DNA from: Gemmataceae bacterium
GTDB taxonomy: Bacteria; Planctomycetota; Planctomycetia; Gemmatales; Gemmataceae
NCBI GenBank assembly: GCA_017853285.1
Contig: JAFMJU010000197.1
Span: 1-7,421, forward strand
Reading direction: 5' to 3'
DNA length: 7,421 nucleotides
In this document: one piece after another, positions 6,598 to 7,421 of the stretch
How positions within the stretch are numbered: position 1 is the first letter of the stretch
Layout of the letters: each line of letters starts with the position of its first letter
Program-made: the position numbers and the translations under genes
The notes under the pieces: model-generated
Told to the model about the DNA's origin: nothing
Seen by the model: only the letters and a program-made list of their open reading frames with translations
The model's database searches: none

Positions 6598-6676
6598 TTG
6601 CAAACCAGACAAGGATTCAGGCGTATACTACGAGTGAGGGTCGGGAGTCTGACCCAAAATGTACCATGACCATAAA
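6598..6676. promoter_or_regulatory. Divergent promoter region between the esterase and ssrA, with an inverted repeat
   Basis: Only 91 bases separate the esterase ATG from the tmRNA 5' end, so both promoters should lie here. For ssrA the position of a -10 box is taken by TACCAT (6662-6667), with no convincing -35. An inverted repeat, GGGTC (6638-6642) and GACCC (6651-6655) around 8 bases, sits where a -35 region or operator would be. Its role is unknown. Confidence 0.35.
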
Positions 6677-7073
6677 GGGGGCGATCAGGTTTCGACCGGA
6701 TTACGGAAGCAAAATGTGCGTGCCGTGGTTGATCGGATGGCCACGTAAAAATCCGATCGCACTTTAACTGCCGAACCGCAGTTGACTCTGGCAGCCTGAT
6801 AAGGCAGCCCCGCTTCAGCCGATTTGCCTAAGGTTAGTTGAAGCGGCCAAACTTGGGCTAGTCTCCGCCGGAACCTCTTAATTGGGGTGTGTTTCTGGAG
6901 GCGGGGATTAAATTGACAAGAAACTGGTAGTTCGGACCGTTTGCAAGCCAACGTGCCGAACCGCGACATGGTTCCAAAGGTTTCAACGCCCGAGGAACCG
7001 CAATGACTTGCTAGGCATGTAGATCATTTTGTGGAAGCATTCCGGGACCGGGGTTCGATTCCCCGCGCCTCCA
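6677..7073 (+). ncRNA. ssrA: Transfer-messenger RNA (tmRNA), one-piece form
   Basis: tmRNA rescues ribosomes stalled on broken messages and adds a degradation tag, working with SmpB. The 397-base gene is complete. The acceptor stem pairs GGGGGCG (6677-6683) with CGCCTCC (7066-7072), and the third pair is G-U, the alanine identity mark. The discriminator is A7073 and CCA is not encoded. The T arm is canonical: CGGGG (7049-7053), loop TTCGATT, CCCCG (7061-7065). The 5' part has the conserved GGTTTCGACCGGATTACGGA stretch. The first pseudoknot is clear: CGTGG (6724-6728) with CCACG (6741-6745), interleaved with GATCGGAT (6731-6738) and ATCCGATC (6751-6758). After the tag come helices CCGCTTCA/TGAAGCGG (6810-6817, 6839-6846), GTTCGG/CCGAAC (6930-6935, 6956-6961) and GGTTCC/GGAACC (6970-6975, 6994-6999). 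These are likely parts of the later pseudoknots. Mature ends are inferred from pairing. Confidence 0.96.
6770..6799 (+). other. tmRNA tag reading frame (AEPQLTLAA) with double stop
   Basis: The resume codon is GCC at 6770, placed after TTTAACT, which corresponds to the TAGTC preceding the resume codon in Escherichia coli. The frame encodes AEPQLTLAA, then TGA (6797-6799) directly followed by TAA (6800-6802). With the tRNA-borne alanine the added peptide would be A-AEPQLTLAA. The final LAA is the expected protease-recognition end. The start of the tag is inferred by analogy. Confidence 0.85.
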
Positions 7074-7086
7074 CTTGGTTATCAAA

Positions 7087-7125
7087 GGAGCAGGCCCGGT
7101 TTTTGCCGGGCCTGTTCCTTTTTTT
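7087..7125 (+). terminator. Strong intrinsic terminator of ssrA
   Basis: GGAGCAGGCCCGG (7087-7099) pairs with CCGGGCCTGTTCC (7106-7118) over 13 base pairs (one G-U), with a TTTTTG loop and seven Ts (7119-7125). It begins 14 bases after the tmRNA end. The convergent PfpI-like frame ends at its T tract, and the minus strand leaves the stem through CTTTGAT, so it may also weakly stop transcription from the right. Confidence 0.92.
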
Positions 7126-7421
7126 CAGGTATTCGATTGAAGGGCCAAATGGTGGATCCAGTCCCGGAACAGGGCCGGCAAATCTTCCCAGCTCCTGCAT
7201 GTGAACAAGTTGCCATCTGTCGCGAATGGTGCGTCCAGGTAATTGCCCCCGGCAGCTTTCACATCATCGCGAATGGCCTCGGAGCATGTCACTTTTCGAT
7301 TGTTCAAGGCTCCCGCGCTGATCAAGGTTTGGCAACCCCGCCCGATGGCAAGGACGTTTTTGCCCTAATCCAGAAAGGTTCGGGCCAGGTCCAGGGCTTC
7401 CTCGCGTAACCTCAGGCGCTC
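7125..7421 (-). pseudogene. DJ-1/PfpI-family protein, 3' part, broken by an in-frame amber codon
   Basis: The gene enters from the right edge on the minus strand. The visible C-terminal part matches the DJ-1/PfpI family (general stress protein/intracellular protease type). EEALDLARTFLD (7403-7368) is followed by GKNVLAIGRGCQTLISAGAL, then NRKVTCSEAIRDDVKAAGG, a DGNLFTCR motif and EDLPALFRDW, ending in TGA at 7127-7125. Two things are odd. A TAG codon at 7367-7365 interrupts the frame exactly between FLD and GK, where the family is continuous. The family's nucleophile motif, normally AICHG, reads AIGRG, so both the Cys and the His are gone; a Cys occurs two residues later (GRGCQ). Both changes argue for a decayed gene. 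Other possibilities are a single sequencing error at the amber codon, a rare readthrough, or a restart downstream at TTG 7325 giving a 66-residue fragment. Confidence 0.75.

Overview
The window looks like ordinary chromosomal DNA of a Gram-negative bacterium, moderately GC-rich, with mixed gene orientation and short intergenic gaps. Several proteins resemble planctomycete families as I remember them. These are the proline-rich outer-membrane barrel with an 'NPFFFEDPR' motif, the small Lys/Glu-rich membrane-anchored protein, the xylan-esterase-like hydrolase and the S1/P1-type nuclease. I therefore suggest Planctomycetota, perhaps the Gemmata side, with moderate confidence. No search was possible.

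Left part (1-2302). A large minus-strand membrane glycosyltransferase (GT-C fold, PMT/ArnT type) enters from the left edge. Its stop codon lies outside the window. Its only plausible start is a TTG near 1354. Facing away from it is a small plus-strand gene for a 73-residue single-pass membrane protein. That gene converges on an unrecognised 171-residue minus-strand gene, the second gene of a pair with the next one.

Middle (2303-5710). A minus-strand gene encodes a secreted protein with an eight-proline run and a C-terminal outer-membrane beta-barrel. It is divergent from a plus-strand gene for an exported zinc-dependent S1/P1-type nuclease with all nine expected metal ligands. The nuclease gene ends tail-to-tail with the epoxyqueuosine reductase gene queG, and the two overlap by 7 bases.

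Right part (5707-7421). queG overlaps the stop of an upstream alpha/beta-hydrolase (esterase) gene through an ATGA junction, so the two probably form a translationally coupled pair. About 90 bases beyond that esterase start is a complete one-piece tmRNA gene (ssrA) on the plus strand. It has an alanine-type acceptor stem, a clear first pseudoknot, a tag ending in LTLAA and a strong intrinsic terminator. The right edge holds the 3' part of a DJ-1/PfpI-family gene on the minus strand. It carries an in-frame amber codon and has lost the usual nucleophile motif, so it is probably a pseudogene.

The genes serve unrelated jobs: envelope glycosylation, outer membrane, secreted hydrolysis, tRNA modification and ribosome rescue. 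I see no mobile element, CRISPR array, phage gene or defence island. The points most worth checking are the unusual start of the glycosyltransferase, the tmRNA tag, the broken PfpI gene and the convergent 3' overlap.
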